From contig CAZYDG010000043.1 in the NCBI GenBank assembly GCA_964645835.1, forward strand, positions 1-64,000: DNA of 64,000 bases, given 5' to 3'. The notes beneath the pieces are model-generated. The model searched no databases. It was given only the letters and a program-made list of their open reading frames with translations, and had not been told where the DNA came from. The first letter of the stretch is position 1. The number at the start of each line of letters is the position of its first letter. The position numbers and the translations under genes are program-made. Shown piece by piece: positions 45,297 through 53,361 of this stretch. The stretch is from CAZBME01 sp964645835 (GTDB taxonomy: Bacteria > Desulfobacterota > Syntrophia > Syntrophales > UBA8958).

Positions 45297-46373
45297 ATGA
45301 TCACCACTGTAATTCCAACTTTTCAGCGTCCTTTGTTGCTGAAACGGGCGATTGAGAGTGCCTTAGCCCAATCGTTCGGCGATATACAAATTTGTGTACA
45401 TGATAATGCGTCCCAGGATGAAACGGAGTCGGTTGTTCGTGATTATGCACGTTTGGACAAGCGGGTTTTTTACTTCAGGAACCCCGTCAATATCGGACCG
45501 GTAAGGAACATGATCCAAGGCGTCAATGCTGTAGAGACGCCATACTACTCCCTCCTTAATGATGACGATTTTTTGCTGCCCGGTTTTTACGAGCATGCCA
45601 TTGGCGGTTTTAACCGCCATCCGGATGCCTGGATATCCTGTGCGAAGACCATGACGCTGAACGTCATCGATGGGCAATTCGAACTTCGGAACCGGGACTG
45701 GGCGGCCGGTTTCTATCGACCAAGCATTGAAATACTTAATAAAATGTATAGTTCCCACTTTGTGCCGACCTCCGTTTTGTTCAGGCGGGATGTCAGGGAC
45801 CACCTCGGGGCATTCGAGGCATCGGGAAGCGATTCTCTCTATTTAACGATAGCCTCCGCCATACTGCCTTTTGTTGTTGTCGATTACTATGGTGGTGCCG
45901 TCACCTTACACCGGCAGGCCTACTCCATGATCGGTGAGGGGATTAACAAAGAGGGCATCGGGGTGCTGAACGAGCATCTATTGGAGAGTCTGGGCGTCGT
46001 AATGAGAGCGGCTATCGATCCCGATCTGAAAGTCAATCTGCTCATGCTGGTCATTAATGCCTATCATCAGATCTACGATTCGAAGCGCTTGGGGTATTTA
46101 CTGGGCAACCACGATGAGGCGAATATCGGTAATCTGTTCATGCTTCCCTCGTTGATTACGAATAGAGGGTTGGTGGCAAAATTTTATCGTGCCGTTCCTG
46201 ACGGCTTCAAACCGATGGTCAAAATACTGTATGAAAAAACCTCTCTTGCAAGACAGAGGAGGCAAACGATATCAAATGCCAGTTGGATGCCCTTGCCTGA
46301 CGATATTAAGGCCGGGTTGGAGCGATCTGATATCGATGTGTCCAAAATCGCGTCGCTAGCCGGTATCAAATAA
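45297..46373 (+). CDS. Glycosyltransferase family 2
   Basis: A 358-residue GT-A enzyme. It starts MITTVIPTFQRPLLLKRAIE, with CVHDNASQDETESVV and YYSLLNDDDFLLPGFYE, where NDDD is the metal-binding motif. The later half has VPTSVLFRRDVRDHLGAFEA and YYGGAVTLHRQAYSM, the usual acceptor side. The last about 100 residues are not conserved. It lies between MITE copy 2 and the REP-like repeat, alone between non-coding gaps. Confidence 0.8.
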   Translation: MITTVIPTFQRPLLLKRAIESALAQSFGDIQICVHDNASQDETESVVRDYARLDKRVFYFRNPVNIGPVRNMIQGVNAVETPYYSLLNDDDFLLPGFYEHAIGGFNRHPDAWISCAKTMTLNVIDGQFELRNRDWAAGFYRPSIEILNKMYSSHFVPTSVLFRRDVRDHLGAFEASGSDSLYLTIASAILPFVVVDYYGGAVTLHRQAYSMIGEGINKEGIGVLNEHLLESLGVVMRAAIDPDLKVNLLMLVINAYHQIYDSKRLGYLLGNHDEANIGNLFMLPSLITNRGLVAKFYRAVPDGFKPMVKILYEKTSLARQRRQTISNASWMPLPDDIKAGLERSDIDVSKIASLAGIK

Positions 46374-46397
46374 AGTAAATCATTCAAAAGAAGATGA

Positions 46398-46510
46398 ATT
46401 CGTAAAAAGTCGTCACACCGGTGAAAACCGGTGTCCAGTGTTTGTGTAACGCATTGAAATATCTGGATTCCGGTCTTCACCGGAATGACGATTCTTGAAC
46501 ATTTTTAGCT
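46398..46510. repeat. Palindromic dispersed repeat (REP-like), diverged
   Basis: Two hairpins: ACACCGGTGAAAACCGGTGT (46414-46433) and ATTCCGGTCTTCACCGGAAT (46468-46487), framed by AAAAAGTCGTCA and TGACGATT. It has the same layout as 31651-31755 and is of the type often found in Desulfobacterota as a GTCATTCCGGTG...CACCGGAATGAC repeat. Confidence 0.7.
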
Positions 46511-46514
46511 TTTT

Positions 46515-47210
46515 ATGAGAACATTAAAGAAAGTATCAAGAATAATGAGGCTTAGCAAAGAAATCGAATTACGTATCGGTAGCTCGGAAGATTTAGCACG
46601 GTATGTTTTATATCAGTTACGTATTTTTATGCCAGCTGATCAAGATGAAGGTTTTGAAACAATAAATCGCTATTTACCCGGAACCTTAAAACGAATGGCA
46701 CCTATTTTGGCATGCGCCAAACATTTTCAGCCCGGAATTTTCGATCATCTTAATTCACAGCAGTATGCCATGTTTTTATATTTACTGGCCAATGAAATCT
46801 GGACAAATGATGAAAGCAGTTGGGTAGTATGTGAGAAACTCTTTTTTTTGAATAGAATATTTTCCGGAATGGATCTGTACTACAAAATAAATATGCCGGA
46901 GATTTTCCTGATCGAGCATGGTGGCGGATCTGTTCTTGTAAATACGCATTATGGAAATAAATTTGTATTTTTTCAGTCCGTAACGGTTGGCCGGCTGGGG
47001 GATGCATGCCCTGTTATTGGAGAGGGTGTTATACTTTTTCCTAATACCGTCGTTACCGGAGAGTCCATCATTGGTGATTATTCCGTAATATCCGCCGGCA
47101 CAATAGTTAATAATAAAATTATTCCGCCAGACTCAGTCGTGTTTTCCAATGGATCCGATATCGTTATCAAGGACAGGAAAAAAGATTATTTATCTTATTA
47201 TTTTAGATAG
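46515..47210 (+). CDS. Serine acetyltransferase-like hexapeptide-repeat protein
   Basis: A 231-residue protein. The N-terminal half is helical with no family mark. The C-terminal half is a left-handed beta helix: IFLIEHGGGSVLVNTHYGNK, FFQSVTVGRLGDACPVIGEG, VILFPNTVVTGESIIGDY and VISAGTIVNNKIIPPDS. This looks like CysE/EpsC-type O-acetyltransferases. The active-site His of the coil (HGG) is present. It is more AT-rich than its neighbours, so it may have been acquired separately. A role in O-acetylating a sugar or serine derivative on the polysaccharide fits the context. Confidence 0.7.
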   Translation: MRTLKKVSRIMRLSKEIELRIGSSEDLARYVLYQLRIFMPADQDEGFETINRYLPGTLKRMAPILACAKHFQPGIFDHLNSQQYAMFLYLLANEIWTNDESSWVVCEKLFFLNRIFSGMDLYYKINMPEIFLIEHGGGSVLVNTHYGNKFVFFQSVTVGRLGDACPVIGEGVILFPNTVVTGESIIGDYSVISAGTIVNNKIIPPDSVVFSNGSDIVIKDRKKDYLSYYFR

Positions 47211-47264
47211 CATGATGTCGACGGGAACAATGACGCTATTGGACAGCTGATTGTGGGCGATTAC

Positions 47265-48185
47265 ATGGGATCGGAGCTTGTAAGCATCATCATTCCGGCC
47301 TTTAATCATGGACGATATCTCAGGCAGGCCATTGACAGTGTGCTGATGCAGGACTATCCGAACATTGAATTGATCGTTCTGGATGACGGTTCAACTGATA
47401 ATACCAGAGCGGTCCTTGAAAGTTACGGAGATGCCTTTTATTGGGAGACGCATCCGAACATGGGTCAGGCAAACACCCTTAACAAGGGGTGGCAACAGGC
47501 AAAGGGGTCGATTTTATCTTACCTCAGCGCCGATGACATTCTGATGCCCGATGCGGTCAGTTCATCTCTGGCGTATTTAAAGGGTGATATTGTCTTGACG
47601 TATGGCGATTTCAATCTTATCGATCCCTCATCGAAGATCATCCGGCAAGTAGCGGCGCCGGAGTTTAGCTATCTTGAAATGTTCTGCAAGTTCATTTGCC
47701 AGCCCGGCCCCGGGGTCTTTATGACCCGCCGGGCTTACGAAGCGGCGGGCGGCTGGGATAGCACATTGAAGCAAATGCCCGACCATGAGTATTGGTTGCG
47801 GCTTGGGCTTGTCGGCCCATTTGTCAGGGTTCCGAAAGTACTTGCCGCATTTCGCGTGCACGACGATTCGCTAACCTATTCGATTTCCGACACGCATAGA
47901 GCGGAAGAGCCGTTGCGGGTGATCCATAAGTTTATTGAAAGCCATGAACTACCACTGGAATTAATTGCCGTGAAACATGTTGCGATCAGCAGTGCCTGGC
48001 TTTTCACGGCGCAATTGCATATTCGCTCGGGTCGCTTTAAAGAGGGGTTTGCCGCATTGTGGCACTCATCCACGATATCACCTGGTAATTTCTTTTCTCT
48101 ACGCACTTTTCGGATTCTTTTAAATAGTTTTTTAAATCGATGTTTTCACCGGATCATGCGATTAAAAAACCGACTTGGAAATTGA
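47265..48185 (+). CDS. Glycosyltransferase family 2
   Basis: A 306-residue GT-A enzyme: VSIIIPAFNHGRYLRQAIDS, LIVLDDGSTDNTRAVLESYG, LSYLSADDILMPDAVSS with the metal-binding ADD, and GGWDSTLKQMPDHEYWLRLG. The sequence ends with a basic helix (NRCFHRIMRLKNRLGN). An upstream GTG at 47253 adds four residues; ATG 47265 is used here as the more usual start, although neither has a clear ribosome-binding site. It is the last gene of the polysaccharide part before the T2SS operon. Confidence 0.8.
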   Translation: MGSELVSIIIPAFNHGRYLRQAIDSVLMQDYPNIELIVLDDGSTDNTRAVLESYGDAFYWETHPNMGQANTLNKGWQQAKGSILSYLSADDILMPDAVSSSLAYLKGDIVLTYGDFNLIDPSSKIIRQVAAPEFSYLEMFCKFICQPGPGVFMTRRAYEAAGGWDSTLKQMPDHEYWLRLGLVGPFVRVPKVLAAFRVHDDSLTYSISDTHRAEEPLRVIHKFIESHELPLELIAVKHVAISSAWLFTAQLHIRSGRFKEGFAALWHSSTISPGNFFSLRTFRILLNSFLNRCFHRIMRLKNRLGN

Positions 48186-48217
48186 TGATCTATACAATTT
48201 ATGTAGAATTCCCCCAT

Positions 48218-48238
48218 CCCCCTTTTGCTAAAAGGGGG
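48218..48238. terminator. Weak hairpin after the last GT2 gene
   Basis: A 9-bp stem CCCCCTTTT/AAAAGGGGG with a 3-base loop, about 30 bases past the GT2 stop. There is no long T run on either side (CAATTT follows), so termination would be modest. Confidence 0.4.
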
Positions 48239-48395
48239 CAATTTGATGTATTCCCTGCCTGGGGGGCAAGAGCATAACTGAGAGAGTTTATAAGGACGGT
48301 CTTTTAAACACGGAATGGGGATTAAATCAGCATAAGATTCCGAAACAATGGATTTATTAACGAATAGGCCGACGGTCCTTTCCTCCAGAATTGTC

Positions 48396-48424
48396 TTGAC
48401 ATTCCTTTGTCATTTAAGTAGGTT
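48396..48424 (+). promoter_or_regulatory. Candidate promoter for the T2SS operon
   Basis: TTGACA (48396-48401), 17 bases, then TAGGTT (48419-48424). The -35 matches the consensus fully, the -10 only partly. It lies about 160 bases before gspG, leaving a leader that contains the ops-like motif. Confidence 0.4.
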
Positions 48425-48514
48425 GCCGTCAGCGTTCAATTTGTGAACATATGGTTTTCCCCTCATTCTCGTTGTCTGAAGGGAAAAATCGGTCGCCCCT
48501 GGGTTGTAACTCAG

Positions 48515-48531
48515 AGGGCGGAGCTGTATCT
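48515..48531 (+). promoter_or_regulatory. Leader motif, copy 2 (ops/JUMPstart-like)
   Basis: Exact copy of the 17-bp string at 40093-40109, with similar flanks (gtaac-ca- before, ga--ggga after). It lies 54 bases before gspG and downstream of the candidate promoter, so it would be in the transcribed leader. Confidence 0.45.
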
Positions 48532-48584
48532 TGAAAGGGATCATGATTTTTCAGTGCTCTCGATAAACCAAAGAGGTTGTTGAC

Positions 48585-48986
48585 ATGAAAGAGACAAAAC
48601 AAAGACATAGGCAGGGGGGCTTCACACTTATTGAAATCCTGATCGTGGTCATTATCATCGGGCTCATTGCCTCTCTTGTGGCGCCGAACCTGATCGGCCG
48701 GTATGAACGGTCGAAGGAAGAAATTGCCAAGGCCCAGGTAGAAATGCTCTCGTCGGGCGTCATGTCCTTTAAGCTGGATATGAACCGTTATCCGACCAGC
48801 TTTGATGAACTGGTTAAATCGACGGATGCGAAGTGGCGCGGCCCTTACCTTTCCAAGCAAACCATCCCGCAAGACCCATGGGGGAGGGACTACGTATATA
48901 AAGTCCCCGGCGATCACGGGCCGTTTGATATCTATTCTCTGGGTGACAGCGGAAAACTGGACGATAAATCGCCCAGGAACTGGTAA
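48585..48986 (+). CDS. gspG: Type II secretion major pseudopilin GspG
   Basis: A 133-residue prepilin. The leader MKETKQRHRQGG is cut before FTLIEILIVVIIIGLIASLV, with Glu5 present. The C-terminal part has the GspG consensus WRGPYLSKQTIPQDPWGRDY and SLGDSGKLDDKSPRNW with calcium-binding residues. It is the main subunit of the periplasmic pseudopilus. The operon gspG-E-F-H-I-J-K-L-M-C begins here; gspE follows after 2 bases. Confidence 0.95.
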   Translation: MKETKQRHRQGGFTLIEILIVVIIIGLIASLVAPNLIGRYERSKEEIAKAQVEMLSSGVMSFKLDMNRYPTSFDELVKSTDAKWRGPYLSKQTIPQDPWGRDYVYKVPGDHGPFDIYSLGDSGKLDDKSPRNW

Positions 48987-48988
48987 GC

Positions 48989-50665
48989 ATGTCTTTCGAA
49001 CAGATTTTAAAAGACAGCTACGGCGTCACGGAAGATGACTTCAACAAGGCGCTGAAGCTTCAAACCGAAATGGGCGGTCAGATTGGCCGCATCCTGGTCC
49101 AGGTCGGGTCTATTACGTATACCCAGTTGATGGAGGCGCTAGCTAAGAGCATGAATGTGCCACTCTTTAGCGGCGACTGGGAACAGAACGGTGACTTGAT
49201 CACCTTCCTCGATGGTCATCTAAACTATGGATATCTCCTGCGCAACAACGTTTTGCCTATCGGTATAGACCATGAACACAAGGTGTTATCTGTTGTAACC
49301 GACGATCCCTTCAATACATCCATTTCAGATTATATAGTAAACAATCTCGGCTACCGCGTGGCCATATCACTGGCGACGGAAGATACGATCAAGGACCTGT
49401 CCAAAGACTATACGGATGGACAAACGGGGGAATTCGTATCCCTCGAGTTTGAGGAAGATGCCGCGAAGCTCAAGGAGATGGCCTTTGAAGCCCCGGTGAT
49501 CAAATTTCTCAATAATCTGATCAGTAAGGCAGTTGAAATCAGGGCTTCCGATATCCATCTGGAATCGTCGGAACGCAGATACCGTGTTCGCTTCAGGATC
49601 GACGGTATTCTCCAGGATATCGAATTTCTTGATGAGCAATTTTTCCTGGCAACCGTTTCGCGTATCAAACTCCTTGCCAGTCTCGATATCGCGGAAAAAA
49701 GATTGCCCCAGGATGGCAAATTTACGACCAAGATCGCTTCCCTGCTGTTGGATATCCGTGTTTCCACCATGCCCACCATCAGTGGCGGCGGCGTCGTGAT
49801 GAGACTCCTGTATCGGGAGAAGATTTCTTTCGATCTTGAATACCTGGGGCTTGATGTGGATCACAAGGAGTTGGTGGTCAACCTCATTTCACGTTCGTAT
49901 GGCATGCTTCTCGTCACGGGTCCGACCGGTTCGGGCAAGACGACCACCCTCTATTCGATGCTTACGCGTTTGAACGATCCGGAACGAAAGATCATTACCA
50001 TCGAGGACCCCGTCGAATATCAATTGGAAGGGATCAATCAGATCCAGACAAAAAGCGAGATCGGGCTCACATTTGCCAGCGCTCTGCGTTCCATCCTGAG
50101 ACACGATCCCGATATTATCATGGTCGGCGAGATCCGGGACAGGGAAACGGCAGAAATATCCATTCAGTCTGCTTTGACGGGACATTTCGTTTTTTCCACA
50201 CTCCATACGAACGATGCACCGAGTAGTCTGTTTCGGCTCGTAGAAATGGGTGTGGCTGATTATCTCCTCAATGCGGCGGTAGTCGGCGTGATGGCCCAAC
50301 GAATCGTAAGAAAAAATTGCCCCTTTTGCCTGGAGCCGGAAGCCTTGCCCGACATCCTCTTGGAAGAATACGCCTTTAATGAGATTGTCGCTAAATATTC
50401 GAACCTTGCGCCGGAAGGATTGAAGGCAATGAAGGGAAAAGGGTGCTCAAAATGTGCGGGTACGGGTTATAAAGGCCGAATCGCTATCTTTGAAATATTT
50501 GAATATAAGGAAGAACTCAAGCAGGTCTTTCTGAAGAGATTGTCCCTTGAGGATATGAGGGTCGCGTTGCATGCAGACGGTAATTATCGAACCCTCCGGG
50601 AAGACGGAATCCTTAAAGTGGCAAAGGGTCTGACGACACTGGAAGAGGTATTGCGCGTATGCTGA
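48989..50665 (+). CDS. gspE: Type II secretion ATPase GspE
   Basis: A 558-residue ATPase. The N-terminal T2SSE_N domain precedes the core. In the core are ASDIHLESSERRYRVRFRID, Walker A GPTGSGKTTTLYSM (about 311), the Asp box EDPVEYQLEGINQ, Walker B IIMVGEIRDRETAEI, the His box TGHFVFSTLHTNDA, and a tetracysteine zinc site with CPFC (about 444) and CSKC (about 486). It hydrolyses ATP at the inner-membrane base to drive pseudopilus assembly. It overlaps gspF by 7 bases. Confidence 0.95.
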   Translation: MSFEQILKDSYGVTEDDFNKALKLQTEMGGQIGRILVQVGSITYTQLMEALAKSMNVPLFSGDWEQNGDLITFLDGHLNYGYLLRNNVLPIGIDHEHKVLSVVTDDPFNTSISDYIVNNLGYRVAISLATEDTIKDLSKDYTDGQTGEFVSLEFEEDAAKLKEMAFEAPVIKFLNNLISKAVEIRASDIHLESSERRYRVRFRIDGILQDIEFLDEQFFLATVSRIKLLASLDIAEKRLPQDGKFTTKIASLLLDIRVSTMPTISGGGVVMRLLYREKISFDLEYLGLDVDHKELVVNLISRSYGMLLVTGPTGSGKTTTLYSMLTRLNDPERKIITIEDPVEYQLEGINQIQTKSEIGLTFASALRSILRHDPDIIMVGEIRDRETAEISIQSALTGHFVFSTLHTNDAPSSLFRLVEMGVADYLLNAAVVGVMAQRIVRKNCPFCLEPEALPDILLEEYAFNEIVAKYSNLAPEGLKAMKGKGCSKCAGTGYKGRIAIFEIFEYKEELKQVFLKRLSLEDMRVALHADGNYRTLREDGILKVAKGLTTLEEVLRVC

Positions 50666-51864
50666 GCCTCTTTGCCTATAAGGCCCTGGATGCTTCCGGC
50701 CAGGAAAATAAAGGGACGATCAGTGCGGCAAATTCGTCCGAAGCGGTGCTGGCACTCAGGTCACGGGGACTTGTTGTCATTGATCTCAACGAACGAAGAG
50801 AGATGACCAAGAAAGGGATTCGTTTTGCCAGGCGCTTCGGCCAACAGGACCTTTACAGTGTCGCCAGGGAATTGAGCACCCTGCTTCGATCCGGCATGCG
50901 GATCGACAAATCTCTTGAAATCTTGATCTCAGCAACATCGAAACAAGACCTGAAACAGGTTCTTGAAGGGATTTTGACGGATATAAAGGCCGGCCGGGAT
51001 GTGGCTGAAGCCTTCGGACGAACGGGACGGTTCAGTTCTTTCCTGGTCAGCATGATCCACGTCGGCGAGGCCGTTGGGGCGCTTCAGCCCGCATTTGAAA
51101 ATATCGCCCAATATCTTCGTTTCCAGATTCAGTTCAAATCGGAGATTCGGGGGGCGCTGACCTATCCAGTTTTTCTGATCTTTGCCAGTATCCTGACATT
51201 TGTAGTCATCTTCAATTTTATCGTTCCAAGATTTTTCAGCATCTTCGGTACGAACCTGACCAGCCTGCCCCTGCCGGCCAAAATTCTCTATACCTTAAGC
51301 GGGTGGTTGAGTTTCAGAAATATCGCCATTTGCCTGGCCGTGGCGGCACTCGTCGTATTTGCCAATAAAATGAATCCGACAAAATTCAAATTGCCCAACT
51401 GGTCCTCTTATCTGATCCGTATTCCCATGATGGGGAATCTCATTTTAAACCTGGAACTGTCGCGATTTTCCTATTCCATGTATTCTATCCTCTCGAGCGG
51501 TGTGACCTTTATTCAGGCACTAAGCTTGTCCGCTTCCCTGATACAGAATGAACATCTTCGGCATCCGATAACATCCCTTGTCGGCCAGATCAAGGAAGGC
51601 AAGAAGATTTCCGATGTTTTCATGCAGGTCAATATACTTCCGGATATATACCCCAATATGATAATGGTCGGCGAAGAGAGCGGCAACCTCAAAGATATCT
51701 TCTTTGAACTTTATCAGATTTTCGATGAGCGCTTCAAGAACAGCATCAAGATGGTTTTGACGCTTGTAGAGCCTATAATTATTCTGTTGATGGGACTACT
51801 CGTCGGCTTTATCGTCATTACGCTGATTCTGACCGTTATGAGCGTCAGCAGCATTAAATTGTAA
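50659..51864 (+). CDS. gspF: Type II secretion inner-membrane platform protein GspF
   Basis: A 401-residue protein with the usual two GspF/PilC repeats. It opens FAYKALDASGQENKGTI and has LSTLLRSGMRIDKSLEIL with AGRDVAEAFGRTGRFSSFLV in the first half, and ILSSGVTFIQALSLSA with MVGEESGNLKDIFFELYQI in the second. Three membrane helices are visible (about 165-200, 215-235, 370-395). It is the platform that links GspE to the pseudopilus. Confidence 0.95.
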   Translation: MLSLFAYKALDASGQENKGTISAANSSEAVLALRSRGLVVIDLNERREMTKKGIRFARRFGQQDLYSVARELSTLLRSGMRIDKSLEILISATSKQDLKQVLEGILTDIKAGRDVAEAFGRTGRFSSFLVSMIHVGEAVGALQPAFENIAQYLRFQIQFKSEIRGALTYPVFLIFASILTFVVIFNFIVPRFFSIFGTNLTSLPLPAKILYTLSGWLSFRNIAICLAVAALVVFANKMNPTKFKLPNWSSYLIRIPMMGNLILNLELSRFSYSMYSILSSGVTFIQALSLSASLIQNEHLRHPITSLVGQIKEGKKISDVFMQVNILPDIYPNMIMVGEESGNLKDIFFELYQIFDERFKNSIKMVLTLVEPIIILLMGLLVGFIVITLILTVMSVSSIKL

Positions 51865-51874
51865 AATAATCCCT

Positions 51875-52291
51875 ATGATCGGGAGCAAGATGACAGAGAA
51901 AGGGTTCAGTCTGATCGAACTGCTTTTGGTTGTCTCTATCATCGGGTTGATGTTTTCGGTTGCCCTTCCTGTTTCGTTCAATATGTACAGCAACTATAAG
52001 GCCTCAATTAAGGCCCAGGAAATAATGGTTTATACATCCGGTATACGGCGGGAAGCCTTTCTTTACAGCGAAAGAAAAGTGTTGTCTTCAAAAGACAATG
52101 TCATGACCGTGAACAGCGAGAAAAAGAATTTTGATAATGTAAAGGTGCAGATCAGCTCTCCCATAGAATTCTTCCGAAATGGGACGACCAATGGGGGGAT
52201 GATTAAGATCGTGGTCGATGACCAGATTTATCAATTGAATGTCCTACCTCCAGTGGGAGATCTTGCCCTTTCGAGAGGCGATGGCTCTTAA
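51875..52291 (+). CDS. gspH: Type II secretion minor pseudopilin GspH
   Basis: A 138-residue prepilin: KG followed by FSLIELLLVVSIIGLMFSVA with Glu5. The first ATG (51875) is used; a second ATG five codons later, preceded by GGGAG, would give a leader of normal length (MTEKG). The globular part has no Cys. It overlaps gspI by 11 bases. Assignment as GspH rests on position and length as well as the pilin signature. Confidence 0.85.
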   Translation: MIGSKMTEKGFSLIELLLVVSIIGLMFSVALPVSFNMYSNYKASIKAQEIMVYTSGIRREAFLYSERKVLSSKDNVMTVNSEKKNFDNVKVQISSPIEFFRNGTTNGGMIKIVVDDQIYQLNVLPPVGDLALSRGDGS

Positions 52292-52709
52292 CTCAAACGG
52301 CAGGAAGGGTTTTCTCGTCCTGGAGATTCTGATTGCCGGTCTTATCCTTACCTCGAGTATCGCGGCGACCATGTACATGTTTCATATGGGGAGCCTGTAT
52401 CTTGATAAGGTGAATCAATCGAATATGCTGTCGTCAAAGCTTATTCAGGTAAGCAACATTTTCAAGGTTGTGCCCCTCGAAAACAGTTCGGGTACGGAAG
52501 ACATGGGTGATGGGGTCCTCATGACATGGAAGTCGCAACTGATCTCATCGGCCAAACCACAGATTGGCGAGGGTGAAGATGCCTTGCCTTCCCTGCATGA
52601 ACTCATGCTGTACCTGGTGAGTTTTGATCTTGCCTATCAAGGCAATACAAGAAGCTATCAGATCAATGTCTTTCGCTATAAACCATTGTCATCGGGGGAA
52701 ACCGACTAG
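52281..52709 (+). CDS. gspI: Type II secretion minor pseudopilin GspI-like
   Basis: A 142-residue prepilin. After MALNSNGRKG comes FLVLEILIAGLILTSSIAAT with Glu5 (cleavage G-F). The later part is mostly strand-forming and has no typical motif. The start 52281 is chosen for the leader length and the preceding GAGAGG; the longer frame starts inside gspH. The order H-I-J-K supports GspI. Confidence 0.8.
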   Translation: MALNSNGRKGFLVLEILIAGLILTSSIAATMYMFHMGSLYLDKVNQSNMLSSKLIQVSNIFKVVPLENSSGTEDMGDGVLMTWKSQLISSAKPQIGEGEDALPSLHELMLYLVSFDLAYQGNTRSYQINVFRYKPLSSGETD

Positions 52710-53361
52710 GGGCTATACCCTGGTTGAGGTCATGGTGGCTATGGTCATTCTGACGTCCATGCTGTTCCTGGGCGGCATGGCCATTAATCAAGGGCTCCGT
52801 CAGTACCATGGCCTCGTGGAGCAAGGCCTCAATTTCTGGGAATATGCAAAAACGCTATGGATCGACAAGAGTTGCAACTCGGCAACGGACTATTACGTGT
52901 ATACGAGAAGCGATGGATGGTTCCCCTACTTCAAAGGCGATCAGGAAGGGCTTTCGTTTGTCTCCTTGGCGCCTTTTGCAAACGATACGCCAGTTGCTAT
53001 TTGGATAAGAAACGTTTCTGAAAAAGATGGATCTCGTTCGCTTGTATATTACGAATTGCCCGTTTATACGAAAACTTATGAAGATTTAGACCGGGACTAT
53101 GTCTTCGGCGATTATAAAAAAGGAAGATCTTACAAGATTCTGGAAAATTTCAGCGCCATCGAATTCAGCTTCTATGGTTATGATGTGCAGACAGGAAAAA
53201 CCGTCTGGTCCAATCAATATGAGGGCAAGGCTATGAAACGGCTGCCTTCTTTAGTCAAAATTTCCTATCGGCATCACAAAACCGGCAAGGGGGTCTTGCT
53301 GTTAAGCATGAATGTTAATGCGCTCTTGAAAGCCGGTTATAATGAAGCCTATGTCAGATAG
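52666..53361 (+). CDS. gspJ: Type II secretion minor pseudopilin GspJ-like
   Basis: A 231-residue prepilin with a leader ending TRG, then YTLVEVMVAMVILTSMLFLG with Glu5. The body has the larger size expected of GspJ (about 200+ residues) and segments such as LVYYELPVYTKTYEDLDRDY. It overlaps gspI by 44 bases and gspK by 20, so start selection is not certain: ATG 52666 or an earlier ATG 52624. Confidence 0.82.
   Translation: MSFAINHCHRGKPTRGYTLVEVMVAMVILTSMLFLGGMAINQGLRQYHGLVEQGLNFWEYAKTLWIDKSCNSATDYYVYTRSDGWFPYFKGDQEGLSFVSLAPFANDTPVAIWIRNVSEKDGSRSLVYYELPVYTKTYEDLDRDYVFGDYKKGRSYKILENFSAIEFSFYGYDVQTGKTVWSNQYEGKAMKRLPSLVKISYRHHKTGKGVLLLSMNVNALLKAGYNEAYVR

Larger units (their letters stand above)
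48186..48584. other. Leader region of the T2SS operon
   Basis: About 400 bases without a gene. From left to right it contains a hairpin CCCCCTTTT/AAAAGGGGG (48218-48238) after the GT2 gene, a possible promoter (TTGACA 48396-48401, TAGGTT 48419-48424, spacing 17) and the ops-like motif at 48515-48531. The rest shows no repeat or ORF I can support. Confidence 0.5.

Noticed and set aside
46690..46712. TGGCAC-N5-TTGG, resembling a sigma-54 promoter
   Set aside because: It lies inside the serine-acetyltransferase-like gene, lacks the full TTGCA and no gene starts downstream.
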